A DNA stretch of 64,000 nucleotides from Cerrena zonata (GCA_038087015.1 JASBNA010000033.1:1-64000), one strand, 5' to 3'. Counted from the stretch's first letter, positions 1 through 11,437 are shown. A program made the numbers and translations. Notes: a model not told the origin generated them from the sequence alone.

Positions 1-294
1 ATACTACTTCAATAAAAATGCATGCTATCATTAACAGTGGCCCTGATTCGCAATTTGGTTTGTCTTGATCTATTGAGAACTTTTAATTTGATGAGGCTCG
101 TGCGAACGCAATTCAGGACCGATATGGCTGCAAAAAGTTTTCACTATTGAAAAAACATAGCCATTGTTATCAATCAATACGATTGAAGGGAGTGATTGTA
201 TTCAAACTGATATTTCTCGGTGGCTTTGGTTACAAGTACAAGTAAGTGATACATTCTAGAAACATGAGCAGAATTTGCTATATTAAAAGGCTAT

Positions 295-1818
295 TTAAAC
301 AGATAAATCTCTAAGAGAGAATTTTTGGATTTTAAATAAGTCATTGTAATTGGATTTAAGTTCAACCTTAGAAGGCTTTCCATCACTGAAATAGAAGATA
401 TTAGTACTAGAAGTAGTACCATTCATGAAGAACAATTCGATAACATTTTGGTCAACCACACCGTAGATGTTATATTCGTATTTTTTAGTAGGCTGAATAT
501 TAGCAGTAACAACATTTGAATAATAAGGGTTTTGGAAAACGTTTGTTGGTCTATCAAAGTAAAATGCACCGACATCAGCTTCAAACCCAAAACGGATGGA
601 TTCTTTACCATTAGAAGAAGTAATATACAAGTCTAAATTAGGTTGTTCTGGATAAGTGATATTTTTCATGGTTTGGAAATCCAACTCAAACTCAAATACA
701 CCTGATTTTGTTTCAAATTCAATTGAATCACCTTTTTGTAACTTGACATTCTTTTTCTCTGATGTTTTAGAAACATTGGCTTCAAAAATAGGAGATTCTA
801 CTAAACTTAATAATTTCTTTTGTGGGTTGACAGAAACATAATCCAAAGTGAAGTTACGAGCCATAGCTAACATACCTCTCCAATTAGAAGCAGGAACTTT
901 GTTTGCATATTGCCAATTTGATGCCCAAGAAATACCGATAACACCATCTTTTTTTTCAACATTACTAAAAGTTTGTAAAGCGTAATAATCTTTACCAATA
1001 TCAACAAATCTAGTCAATGAATCAATTGCCTTAAATTCATACCCATCAAAATCACCAACAAAATATTGACTGGCTGAACCACCCCAAGGAGCACCAGGAT
1101 TGATAGCAAGGAACAAAACCCATTTTGTTTCATTGGTACCAGCAATTGGGACTTCAGATAAACCAGGGCATTCGAATTGGAAACCGGGATAACCAGCACT
1201 AAAATTAGAGTGGAAATTCCAATTTTTCAAATCATCAGAACCATAAATTTGAATTTGGTAATCTTGAGCTTCAACAACAGTCATAATCCATTGGTTTGAA
1301 GCTTCATGCCACATAACTTTTGGATCTCTGAATTGGGATGATTTGACATCAAGAACTGGATTTTTTTCATATTTGGTAAAAGTATAACCACCATCAACAG
1401 AATAAGCAGCTTCTTGTGTTTCAATAAGACCCGGGTTTCTTGTATAAAGAGCAACAATTCTATGTTCAGGGTGGACTGAATCATTGAAAAAACCAGAAGT
1501 ATTATTACGATCCACAACAACACTCCCGGATAAAATACCTTCACCTCGGTGAGATGGATTAATTGCAGATTCATGTTGAGTCCAGTTAGTTAAATCTTTA
1601 GATGTAGCATGTCCCCAATGAAGTTCTTTTTCCCAAAAAGGATTTTTAGGATTACTTTGAAAGTAAATATGCCAGATATCATCTTTTCTATCATAAAACA
1701 ATCCATTAGGATCATTTAACCACCCTTTCTCTGGAGTAAAATGAAGCAGTGGACGAACTTCAGCAGCACAGGCCAAAACTGCGCATAAAAGAGAAAATAG
1801 AAGCACTGATAATCTCAT
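295..1818 (-). CDS. INV1: Secreted invertase (beta-fructofuranosidase, GH32)
   Basis: Hydrolyses sucrose to glucose and fructose outside the plasma membrane. The 507-residue protein starts with a hydrophobic signal peptide (about residues 1-19). The GH32 signatures are intact: WLNDPNG at 33-39 with nucleophile Asp36, FRDP at 163-166 with the transition-state Asp165, and ECPG at 216-219 with acid/base Glu216. Many N-x-S/T sites fit a secreted glycoprotein. Length matches yeast SUC2/INV1. The ATG at 1818 is the only start that supplies the signal peptide. Upstream on the minus strand are a TATAAATA box about 80 bp before the ATG and a CCGGGG element around 2073-2078 that could bind a Mig1-type repressor. 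The reading frame has no break, unlike several neighbours. The family call is firm. The symbol follows Candida usage (SUC2 in Saccharomyces). Confidence 0.95.
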   Translation of the reverse strand: MRLSVLLFSLLCAVLACAAEVRPLLHFTPEKGWLNDPNGLFYDRKDDIWHIYFQSNPKNPFWEKELHWGHATSKDLTNWTQHESAINPSHRGEGILSGSVVVDRNNTSGFFNDSVHPEHRIVALYTRNPGLIETQEAAYSVDGGYTFTKYEKNPVLDVKSSQFRDPKVMWHEASNQWIMTVVEAQDYQIQIYGSDDLKNWNFHSNFSAGYPGFQFECPGLSEVPIAGTNETKWVLFLAINPGAPWGGSASQYFVGDFDGYEFKAIDSLTRFVDIGKDYYALQTFSNVEKKDGVIGISWASNWQYANKVPASNWRGMLAMARNFTLDYVSVNPQKKLLSLVESPIFEANVSKTSEKKNVKLQKGDSIEFETKSGVFEFELDFQTMKNITYPEQPNLDLYITSSNGKESIRFGFEADVGAFYFDRPTNVFQNPYYSNVVTANIQPTKKYEYNIYGVVDQNVIELFFMNGTTSSTNIFYFSDGKPSKVELKSNYNDLFKIQKFSLRDLSV

Positions 1819-3669
1819 CGTGAAGGGCTTATGTTTTCACTTGCGTTCTTATGTCTTTTCATTTTTTAAGCTCCAACTTTGATGGTTTTCAACCAATATT
1901 TATACTCTTATACTTGTATACTTTGGTAAAACTGTTGGACCCATGGGGAGCACAATGCCAACTTATTCCTGACCTAGTCTTTCCTTTTTCTTGGAAAAGA
2001 CATTGTAGTGTTTAATCGGCACACATCTGGAAAAGCTCAAAGCAACAACGGTTAACTGGAGAAGTATTTAGTCCGGGGAAGTATTTTTGTATCACCTCAT
2101 CGGTCTTTCTTATATTTTTGGTGGAATTTGAAGCATGGACAGGGCAACAATACAAGTTTTCGAACTTACATTCACAAAGATTCAAGATGAAATACACAAA
2201 TGTTCACTAAATGGACAAGAATTCGACGTTTTTATTGTTAAGTATCTTAAAATAACTAGTTTTTGCTTTCTTTTATATTTACTTGTAAATTTAGGATCTT
2301 TTTTTTTTTTTGACATTTAGGATAAACGTTGTTCCATTGCAGTGCATTATCGAGTGACACACTGCATGAAATTTACTCAAAGAAGTCCCGTACCTACGGC
2401 AGAGTTGATTAATTCTTGTATTGAGTTATAGCGGAAACGGATAAATTTCATATGTGGGAAGACGGTATCCGTTATAGGAGAATCCAGTTCTGTCGCCATA
2501 CATGTAGCTAAACAAACCAATAGGGAGAATGGAATGGTTCTATTTGTGAAAAAAATCTCGTTAAATACCTTGAATTTCTTATTTTTGAGTTTGTGAATCT
2601 TCCGATACTTTTACTCAAGTTTAGGATAGGTAGTCAATGAGCACTGTATCGAATATGTTTTACTTAAACGATTTGAAGACATAATGAAACTATTGTACAA
2701 AAAAAGAAAAGAAAAGCTCATTAAACGCATTTCGAAAATGATGATGTCGCTTGAGCCTGCCCTATTTTTTCGAACTTGACGTAAAACCTGGATAATCCCA
2801 TGGTTACTTGTGGAGATTTGGGGAGATAGAGAGTAACAGTTGAACACTGCTTTTGATATGGGTATATTTCAATTTTTGGTTGGATTGCTGCTAAATTAAC
2901 GTTGCGGCATTTGAAATGCCAAAAAGTTGATATAAAATCATGTTAAATTAGCTTTATATCACAAAGTCTACTAAAATTGGTAAGTCTTCAATTGCAAAAG
3001 TAACTAAAATTAGTAACCAGGCATGTTATACGTTAGTAGCAATCGATCCAAGACAATTATTGCTATGATTATTAACAACAAAGTGAATAAAATTATCCGA
3101 GATTTAACAAAAGATTTCAGCCCGATATACGAACAACTGAAGGAGTCCAATTCATTTCATGTAGAATAGGTTGAGAAGTATTAGAAACTGCTCTTACGTA
3201 ACAGGTTGAGTAACAAAATTATCTTGATCATCTTATGCGAACCGTTAACTGTAACACAGAGATGGAAAGTTGTCTTTAGCGCATAGACATTAAATAAAAC
3301 ATAATCAATATTGATGATTTTGTTGAACACATTGAATTCTACTTTGCAGTAATCCAAAGTAATTCTTGCAGCCAAGGAGAAGATAACATGTAGATATGTA
3401 GCTCTAATATATAGAAGTTGATGTTGATGCTTGGTTTTTTTTTGTTTGATATTTGTAGTATTTTCACAAAAATTCAGGAAATATACTGAAACTGAGTACT
3501 TAACTTTTTTCGCAGCCTGGTTTCATCTATAATTTGAAGAATTATGAGTTACATTGTCAAACAGGGATATTGAATACATCTACAGAGGTTAAAGTGCTTC
3601 ATTGAGCTTATCAGAAATGGATATACATTGAGAAAACGACATCTAAAAATTCTAATTTCATGGTAAAGT
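1819..3669. other. Long intergenic region between invertase and AIP1
   Basis: About 1.85 kb. The part nearest the invertase holds its promoter (TATA box, possible Mig1-type CCGGGG). The rest has only short ORFs with no recognisable similarity. A weak candidate for a tiny two-exon gene begins with the ATG at 2135 and is discussed in the findings. No tRNA, repeat array or transposon could be supported. Confidence 0.5.
1897..1904 (-). promoter_or_regulatory. TATA box of the invertase gene
   Basis: The minus strand reads TATAAATA about 80 bp upstream of the invertase ATG. This is a normal position for a strongly regulated yeast gene. The assignment rests on motif and spacing only. Confidence 0.45.
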
Positions 3670-5459
3670 TTAATATACACTAAGATCAACATCCAAGATT
3701 TGAGGACACCGTCCAGACCAATACTGACAAAAACACCATTCTTTCCATCATAGGAAATCCACTCGAGTCCAGTCACCCCATTTTGATGGGCTAAAGGAAA
3801 TTTCAAAACCTTCGAAGGTTTATCTACAGAATAAAGAAATAAGCCACTATCTAAACCACCACTGATCAAAAATTTTGAATCTTTAGTCCATTTGGCATCG
3901 ATAACTTTACTAGTATGGAATGCCCAACGGGTAGTGACAACTGATCCATCTGAAGTTTTGTATAAAGTATATTTACCAGAGGTATCTGAAACAGCTGCCA
4001 ATTCACCATCTGGAGAAATTCTGATCAAGGAAGGTGGAGAACGTAAGGCCGGATAAGTTTTCGAATGGGATAACGCGGTATACTCCTCGATGGTATTTTT
4101 TGATTCATTAGTAATTAAAAGTTTATTGGAAAAAGTATCAAAGTTGGATGAACTGAATGGTAAATCAATTTCATTAGTTTTTTCAAATGAAGAATTGTAA
4201 ACTTCTACCTTTGATTCATATAAAACAAATAATTCTTTATCATTTTTAATCAATTGTTTAGGTTGCCCAGATAAACCAAGTGATTTAGAATTGGTTTTCA
4301 AAGTATCATCCCAACCCGCAGAAACAATAGATCCAAACTCGGTGATACTTGCAATATAATTAGAATGGGCTCTAACTGATTCTGGAATAGGGTCAATAGT
4401 ATCTTTAACATTCCATTTCATTATGGTACCATCAGAGCCACCAGTGTATAAGCCATCACCGTAATAAATGGCAGTTAATGATTTTTGATGGCCAGGTATC
4501 ACAAATGATGGATTAGTTTCTTCTTTGAAATAATTCAAATTACCATTTAGAGAAAGAGAAACAATATAATCATTAGCGACTATAACTGAAACCTGTTGAT
4601 TTTCTACTGACACTTTTGAATCAATCACATAAGTTTTTGTAGATTCAAAATCTAAATTCCATACTTTTAAAGTGTTATCAGCCGAGGCAGTAACAAATGC
4701 TGAAGAATCTTTATACCAGCTCAATCCAAAGATACCACCATTATGAGCGCCTTCAACTTTTTTAACGAATTCACCAGTTTTACCATCATATATAACAATA
4801 GTTCTATCAGAACCAACACTAACTAAGAATTTACCATCCGGAGAAAATTTAACTGCTCTGACAGTATTTGTATGATATCCTCTTAAACTTTTATCGAATT
4901 TGAAAGGAGGTCCGTTATAAAAAACCAAAGCCTTATCATCACTAACAGTTGCAGCTCTATAAGGTCTTTGAGGTTTTATATCAACTGCATTAATAGTATC
5001 AGAATGACCTTGAATCTCACCAATAGAATTACCAGAATCCCAAGTAAAACAGTGTCCAAACTTATCTTTACCAGCACCAACAGCAATCACTCTGGAACTA
5101 TCACCATCCCAGGCAATTGACTTAATTGGCCCAGAAAGAATTTGAAATTCGCTTTTAATATATGGTTGTTCAAAACTTTCTTCACCGGTAACGGTTACAT
5201 CCCAAATTTTCACAGCTCCTGATTCATCCCCAGAAGCTACGTAGTTCCCAGAAGGTGAAAAGGTTGCCACAGTTGTTGGATGAATATGTTTAGTGAATTG
5301 TTTAGCAACTCCGTTTTTGGGATCTAATGGTCTAACAATAATCGATCTTCCACTTGGATACGCAATTCGATCGTTTTTCGCATCATAAGATAAGTGGAGC
5401 GACTGTGCTCTGACAGTAGCTGGATGCGGAGGATAAAGATTACTAGGGGTAATTGACAT
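3670..5459 (-). CDS. AIP1: Actin-interacting protein 1, WD-repeat protein (one apparent frameshift near the C-terminus)
   Basis: Aip1 binds cofilin-decorated actin filaments, promotes their disassembly and caps barbed ends in cortical actin patches. The sequence is a chain of WD40 repeats forming two seven-bladed propellers; clear GH...WD-type blades run through the whole protein (for example the blades starting FTKHIHPTTV, IQGHSDTINA and VEGAHNGGIF). As written the frame runs on to 3549, adding a hydrophobic, cysteine-containing tail unlike any WD repeat after the motif LKSW. Adding one G in the TGG at 3693-3695 gives KSWDVDLSVY and a stop at 3670-3672, for 596 residues, close to the 615 of S. 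cerevisiae. The corrected end is used here. A CTG codon in this last blade turns IGLDG into the WD-typical IGSDG if read as Ser. Divergent from the decayed ORF at 5926. Confidence 0.93.
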
Positions 5460-5925
5460 GATTGTTAAAGAATGCTTTATACCATCATTGGTTTAGGTGG
5501 CTATATAGAGTTACTATTTTGATTCACCATTCTTTTTCTGGTGAACGCACGTCCATATCTCATTAGTTTTCTACTTCTTTTCTTACTAGTTGATCTTCTT
5601 TAATTATTATAATATATAATAGTAAGACTATAAGTCGGTGCTGATTGAGAGTGGTGGATAAAAGAGAGTTTGTACTAGACCCAAACAGCTTCCACACATT
5701 AGCAATAAATATACATTCATTCCAGGTTATTTAATTAAAGGTTAGAATCCATTAGATTTATATTTGAATCATTAAAGAAACCGGCTAATGGACTGAAAGA
5801 AACATTTAATTTCTAATTCCAAAAGCCTTGCTATCATTCCAGTTCCCGACAAATGAAAAGAGAAAGAAACATAATAATAAAATTTTTTTTGCAACATTAC
5901 CTTGTTGAAATTAGAGTATAGTGAC
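5460..5925. other. Intergenic region upstream of AIP1
   Basis: About 470 bp of AT-rich DNA between the divergent AIP1 gene and the decayed ORF. It must hold the AIP1 promoter. No specific operator, RNA gene or repeat was recognised. Confidence 0.4.
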
Positions 5926-7751
5926 ATGGCGCCAGAAGAATATAAAAAAGGACATTTTGACATAGAGTCATGCATTGAGGAAAAATGGAAAGGGCTATCT
6001 GAATTTGCCCATTAACAGCTTTCTCTAACTAATGCAAAGAAGAATCCAAAACTTGCTGAATTTTATGAAAAGGTAAAGAATGATACCGGTTGGTTAAGCC
6101 TAAGAAAATATACAGGGGACAAAAGTAGTACGATATCTCAACAAGAAACTAATAATATTAAGCAAAAATTTGGAAGAGAAAACCCTGAAATTAGTATAAA
6201 TTTTAATCATAAGGAAGAAAACCAAGAGATGCACAGAATAAAAGAACTCACTCAACAACAAGAAGCAAGATTTGAACTCAAATGTACTGAAAGAATTAAG
6301 TATATGATTAAAATTAATGATGAGATTGGTAAACATATTAAAAGCAATGCTTGTTCCTTATTTGGATTCTTTGATTTATCTAATACCTTGCTAAGACAAC
6401 ACACAAAACTGGTAATGGAGCATCCAAGTAACTCAGAAATACTGTGTATTGCCAATGGATTCTGTGAAGATCACTTAGATGAATTAATGGCTATTGGGGA
6501 CACGGAAACCTTTGATGATACTAATAAGATGGAATGTTCTTTTGAAAGAGAGCTTGTGGATATTTTTGATTCTTCACATCTTACTAATCATGGGATTGTT
6601 GACATGGTTTATAAGAAAAGTTCCATGATTCAATCAAGTCTAGAAGTAGATTAAGATGACGTCGATGACTTCGCCAACAAGTTAGAAGGAATCAATGAAG
6701 TAAACACAACCAAATTATTAAATAACATTTACTTTTTTTGTGGAAAATTTACAGTGATCACCTACAAAGATTTGAAAATATCCAATGGACAGAGGCTAGG
6801 TGATATTTCAGCAAGTTTGAGAGAAGGCTTCGAAATAGTTGTTATTGATTGTCATAGAACAACTTGTATTTTCATTGAAAACGCTCTAGATATTATCAAA
6901 CATGTTTGATACATCCGAAGAGATCTTTCCAAACATCTGCCGAATCTATTATAAGAGAGGCTAAAGGAAGTGGTAAATCAAAAATTAGAATTCCAAAATC
7001 TCTTCTTACCAATGATATCCCTGAATCTATAGCACCGCCACGAAATACAAACAAGAATCTTCACAAAAATCCAGTTGAAGCCAGGAATCATATTTTGAAA
7101 GTACAAGACTATTTTGAAAAATATTTTGTTCATCCAAAAGATTGGTCAATTGTTTTAGCTGGTTCAGTCCAAGAATTTGTCCTGGAAAATATCCCACAGC
7201 ATTTTAAACACGACGGTGATTACATTATAGGAGCCCTTCTTCAAGAGTTCAATTATGAATTTGCAGCATATGAAGAATTACAGAAATTGAATGTTATCTT
7301 TCCTCATCCCGGTGAGCAACCTCGTGATTTTATGAATAGATGTCTTTCAGTCATTGAGAAATTCGAATTTAATTCAAAATCTAATGCACTTGAACTAATC
7401 CAAGCTAATATATTGAAATTCTTATCCAATTCAGAGTTTCCTACAACGGCCAATAAAATCAAAGCTGCCAAAACAGTTGACGAACTAAATGAAATTATGG
7501 ATTTTTGTGTGTATCGTCCTAACGCTGAAAATCCCCGAGGATGCAAAAAATTACTATCTCGTGAACTCAATAAAATTGACTACTCATTCAATGACCCCAA
7601 CAGGGATGATTTGAGCCGTGCCATTAAAAGTATGCTAGAAGTAGCTTTAACTGAAAATGCTGCAAATGAAAATAAAAAAGAAATGTCACGTGACTTTCTC
7701 ACGAAGGAGAATGTACGGAGGTTTCCTTTGAAGTCTTTTTCGAGATTTTGA
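5926..7751 (+). pseudogene. Decayed ORF of unknown function, possibly Gag-like
   Basis: A single reading frame can be followed from the ATG at 5926 for about 609 codons if two in-frame TAA stops (6013-6015 and 6652-6654) are passed and one T is added to the TTT at 6905-6907. The pieces between these lesions are protein-like: a Lys/Glu/Asn-rich N-terminal part, a central part, and a C-terminal segment (6906-7751) with short helices around a Trp-containing stretch, a proline-glycine turn and a leucine-rich block. That layout recalls a retroelement Gag capsid domain, but no nucleocapsid zinc knuckle, protease or polymerase follows. The stretch 6906-7751 has no ATG at its beginning. The two stops are substitutions rather than indels, so this looks truly inactivated. 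The tail overlaps the promoter of MIC60. Family assignment is only a guess. Confidence 0.5.
7687..7721 (+). promoter_or_regulatory. CACGTG plus TGTACGGAGG composite element before MIC60
   Basis: CACGTG at 7687-7692 is followed 19 bp later by TGTACGGAGG at 7712-7721, about 115-150 bp upstream of the MIC60 ATG. The same pair occurs before ARP4 and, in a close variant, before RPL4. CACGTG is the Cbf1 core. TGTACGG resembles the core of Candida telomere repeats and so a Rap1-type site. Factor identity is inferred. Confidence 0.5.
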
Positions 7752-7834
7752 TTGGTAAATTTGAAATTTCTTTCGTTCGGTTCTTTTAAAGTTGGACGAA
7801 GGACTTAGTATAGAACAATATATATTCAGCAAAG

Positions 7835-9508
7835 ATGATGATTCGTGCAGCCAGCCGTAGTACTGTTCGTAAAGTACCAACCACTCGTGGGATCAGCTGT
7901 TCTTCCATTCTTAAACAAGCCGAGACCCCAATTGTGAAACCAAATACTTCACCATCTAAACCACCGGGGAATAAGAAGAAGTTTTCATTTACTAAATTTT
8001 TATTTCAAACTACAGTGTTTGCAGCTACTGTTTACGGGGCTACATTGTATGCAGCCACTAAAAATGATAAAGTTTTAGATTTTGTTATTGACCAGCAATT
8101 GCCATACCATGAAGAGCTATTAGATTTAATTGAAAAGGGATCTTTTGAAGATTTAAAGAAGAAATTTACCTCTTTACAATCCAGAGCCAGTGAACAATTA
8201 CCATCTAAAGATCAATTCGAACAATTGACTTCTAAATTAGAACACCAAGGTGAGCATTTATTAGAAGAAACTAAGAAGAAATTTTCATCAAATGAAGAAA
8301 GTAAACCTAAAATTACTCCAAAAAAGGAAGAAGGTACTGATACCACACCAGCACAACAATTACAAAAGCCAGTTGAAATTGAAGCTGTTCAAAAATCTGT
8401 TGAACATTTACCATTGATCAAGATTCATAATTCATCGGTTGATGCATCAGTTAAATCAACAATTGAATCATTCAATGATTTAATTAAATCAATTGAAACT
8501 GGATCGGGAGGTCAAAAAAGTGAAAGTCTTATTAAAGCAATTAATGAAAATGTTAGTGTTTTAGCATTAAAATTAAATTCATTAACTAAAAGTTTTGATG
8601 ATGAATTACAAAGTAAATTAAAAGTTTCTCAAACTGAATTATTATCTTCATACACTAAAAAAGAATTAGAATTAACTGAAAATTTTTTACATCAATTTAA
8701 TCAAGAAAAAACTAAACTTGAAACTAAATTAAATCAAAGATTAAAACAAGAAATTGATGCTGCTAAAGAAACTATTTCTCAAGCTGCTGTTAATGCAGTT
8801 ACTATGGTAAGAATTGATCAAACTAAAAAATTCGAAAAATTAGTTCAAGATAAAATTGATCAAGAAAGAAATGGTAGATTAGCTAATTTGGAATCTTTAA
8901 TTTCAAGATTAAATGATTTAGAAAAATTTTCAACTAGTTTAGAAAGTCAATTAAAATCAAATCATCAAAAAGCTTTAGTACAACAATCTATAAATCAATT
9001 GAAAAAATTATTATCTGAAGAATCTTCAACTCCAAAACTTCTTACTCCATATATTCAAAATTTAGCTCAAGTTTCTCAACAATCCAATGATGAATTACTT
9101 ACTTTAGTTTTAAAAGATTTAGTTCCGTTACTCGCTAAAGAATCAAATCAATCTATTTTAACTAATTCTCAACTTTTAGCTCGTTGGGAACAATTAAGTC
9201 CTGAATTAAGATCGGCTTCTCTTTTACCTCCAAATGCTGGTTTATTAGGCCATTTATCTTCTCTTTTCTTCTCTAAGTTATTATTACCAGTTAAAGGTTC
9301 TAAACCAAATGGTAAAGATATCGAATCGGTTATTGGTAGAGTTGAACAAAGTTTAACCAGAGGTGAATTAGATGTTGCTGTGGAAGAAGCCGCCAACTTG
9401 AAAGGCTGGAGCAGAGAATTAGCTCGTGACTGGGTCTTAGAAGGTAGAAAAAGATTAGAAGCTGAATTCTTACTTAGTTTAATCGACTCTGAATCAAAAA
9501 TTTTGTAA
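7835..9508 (+). CDS. MIC60: MICOS subunit Mic60 / mitofilin
   Basis: Mic60 is the core of the MICOS complex and shapes crista junctions in the mitochondrial inner membrane. The 557-residue protein has a basic, Ser/Arg-rich presequence (about 1-30), one transmembrane segment at about 52-74, a Lys/Glu-rich linker, a long coiled coil (about 210-400) facing the intermembrane space and the conserved C-terminal mitofilin signature (about 480-557, including the block [20 protein letters not shown]). This order and length are those of fungal Fcj1/Mic60. Two ATGs are adjacent (7835 and 7838); the first is chosen and the difference is one residue. The frame is unbroken. The promoter carries a CACGTG/TGTACGGAGG pair shared with the next gene, ARP4. 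Confidence 0.95.
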   Translation: MMIRAASRSTVRKVPTTRGISCSSILKQAETPIVKPNTSPSKPPGNKKKFSFTKFLFQTTVFAATVYGATLYAATKNDKVLDFVIDQQLPYHEELLDLIEKGSFEDLKKKFTSLQSRASEQLPSKDQFEQLTSKLEHQGEHLLEETKKKFSSNEESKPKITPKKEEGTDTTPAQQLQKPVEIEAVQKSVEHLPLIKIHNSSVDASVKSTIESFNDLIKSIETGSGGQKSESLIKAINENVSVLALKLNSLTKSFDDELQSKLKVSQTELLSSYTKKELELTENFLHQFNQEKTKLETKLNQRLKQEIDAAKETISQAAVNAVTMVRIDQTKKFEKLVQDKIDQERNGRLANLESLISRLNDLEKFSTSLESQLKSNHQKALVQQSINQLKKLLSEESSTPKLLTPYIQNLAQVSQQSNDELLTLVLKDLVPLLAKESNQSILTNSQLLARWEQLSPELRSASLLPPNAGLLGHLSSLFFSKLLLPVKGSKPNGKDIESVIGRVEQSLTRGELDVAVEEAANLKGWSRELARDWVLEGRKRLEAEFLLSLIDSESKIL

Positions 9509-9546
9509 AATATATAGAAATATAAAAAAATGAATATACCGACAAT

Positions 9547-9570
9547 CACGTGATGAAGTATGTACGGAGG
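9547..9570 (+). promoter_or_regulatory. CACGTG plus TGTACGGAGG composite element before ARP4
   Basis: CACGTG at 9547-9552 and TGTACGGAGG at 9561-9570 are separated by 8 bp and lie about 90-110 bp before the ARP4 ATG. The ten-base right half is identical to the one before MIC60. Likely Cbf1-type and Rap1-type sites, by motif only. Confidence 0.5.
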
Positions 9571-9658
9571 TGTTTTTTACCTCGACTCTTTCAATTTTTC
9601 ATCAACAGGAAAATACAAACCAGTAAAAACTAAACTAACCATTTAATCTTCAATAACC

Positions 9659-11055
9659 ATGTCAAACTCGGGAAACTCCAACTCAGTATACGGGGGTGAT
9701 GAAATTAATGCGATTGTATTGGACCCCGGTTCTTTTCGTACCAGAATAGGGTATGCGGGAGATGATTTCCCCAAGATTATAACACCTTCTTATTATACCG
9801 AGTCAGTTGATAAGAAAAGAAGATTTGATGATGCAATTGATTATCCCAAGGCAAATCAGCAGGTCAAGCCAATATTAAAGGATAGTGTGATCACCGATTG
9901 GGATGCAGCATTGGAACAATATCAATATTATTTTGACGATATATTAAAGCTTGACTATCAAGAACAACCATTATTAATAACTGAACCAGTATGGAATGAT
10001 ATGGAGTATCGTCAAAACTTAGTAGAAACATTTTATGAAAAGTTTGATTTCCCAGCATTATATTTAGCAAAATCGCCCACTTGTGTTTCATTTCAACAAG
10101 GTAGACCAAATTGTATAGTTGTTGATATTGGGCATGATTCAGTTAGTGTTGTTCCAGTGGTTGATGGAATGTGTCTATTGAAAAATGCAGTTAGAACCCA
10201 TTACGGTGGACATTACTTAGATGATCAAATTGAAGATATGTTAAAAGTGAAAGGAATACAATACGAAGGAAAATATAAAATTAAATCAAAAGTTCCAACG
10301 GTTTATCCCGACTCAAATTATACTTTAAAAGATATGGAAGTTACTCAATCATTTGACGAATACCAAAGAAGAAAAGTATTACACGAATTTAAAGAAACTT
10401 TGTTACAAGTACCAGAGAAAAAGTTAAATGTAAATAATCCACAACAGAATAATGCATTAAAAGAATTCTATTCACAAGATACTTATAAAAGATTATTTGA
10501 ATTACCAACAGGACAATCAATTGAATTATCCAATGAAAGATTTAAATTGGCCGATTCTTTATTTGATCCTCTGAATTATAAATTTAGTACCGAAGAATTA
10601 AATAAAAAATATCCTTCAGATAATGGTGAATTATCTATTAAAGGTCCCTACGATGATTATAGACCATTGAAACGTGCTCGGAAACCTGAATCAACCCCTA
10701 CTCCGGCTCCAACTGAAGATTCTTCTCGTGCAAGAGGTTTAAGTCAATTAATTACTCACGTCATCTCTTCGGTAGACATAGATTTAAGAACTTCAGTAGC
10801 CCATAACATCATCGTTACCGGTGGTGTTTCCCTAATCCCCAATTGACTGAAAGATTATACACTGAGTTGTCTAATTCCAACCCAGGACTCAAAATTAGAC
10901 TCCATGCCATTGGGAACACCAACGAAAGACTCAACCAAACTTGGATCGGTGGTAGTGTTCTCGCGTCTCTAGGAACTTTCCACCAAATGTGGGTCAGCAA
11001 GGAAGAATACAAAGAAGTTGGGCCCGATAGAATCTTAACCCAAAGATTTAGATAA
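9659..11055 (+). CDS. ARP4: Actin-related protein 4 (one apparent frameshift)
   Basis: Arp4 is a nuclear actin-related protein shared by the NuA4 acetyltransferase and the SWR1 and INO80 remodellers. The start VYGGDEINAIVLDPGS, the RPNCIVVDIGHD phosphate-binding block (cf. S. cerevisiae RPNCLVVDIGHD) and the C-terminal GSVLASLGTFHQMWV block identify Arp4 rather than another Arp. A charged, Pro/Thr-rich insertion precedes the C-terminal part, as in yeast Arp4. The frame stops at 10844-10846 (GGVSLIPN then TGA) and continues in another frame from 10843. Restoring one C to the C4 run at 10837-10840 gives SLIPQLTERLY, matching the family, and a 465-residue protein (489 in S. cerevisiae). Treated as one gene with a probable sequence error. 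Confidence 0.94.
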
Positions 11056-11437
11056 AGTTTATGTATTTTTATGTATATTATTTGTTTGAAAAATTCAAAA
11101 CGCCCGTACACCAACCAGCCGCTTCTCGTAAAAAAGGCCTTCCCCCACCTCAATTAATACCGTCCCCAACATGTTCACCAAGAGTTTCAATCTTGTTTTA
11201 AGGTGAATTATCGTAGTATGTGCAGCGTAGACTCAAGATAAGGACCAGAGGTACTGGCAGGCGGACTAACAGGAAGAAAAAGAGGGTAATAAAGGCGTCA
11301 GACCCCCATTGAGGACGAACAAACGAAAATGTAGCAACAGAAGTTTAAATTAAGGGGGCCGATAATGAAAGTATAAATTGTCACAATGATCACTTTATTT
11401 TCACTTTTTCTTCTAGTATATCTTCAAACACCCTTAC
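11056..11437. other. Intergenic region ARP4-GLC3
   Basis: About 380 bp. A TGTACGG-type motif lies on the minus strand at 11104-11110 (plus strand CCGTACA), preceded by GGTG as in Candida telomere repeats. CT-rich tracts lie just before the GLC3 ATG. No gene or RNA was recognised. Confidence 0.4.

Noticed and set aside
2611..3375. Several minus-strand ORFs of 60-80 codons in the invertase-AIP1 gap
   Set aside because: Short, unlike known proteins, no splice signals or promoter context.
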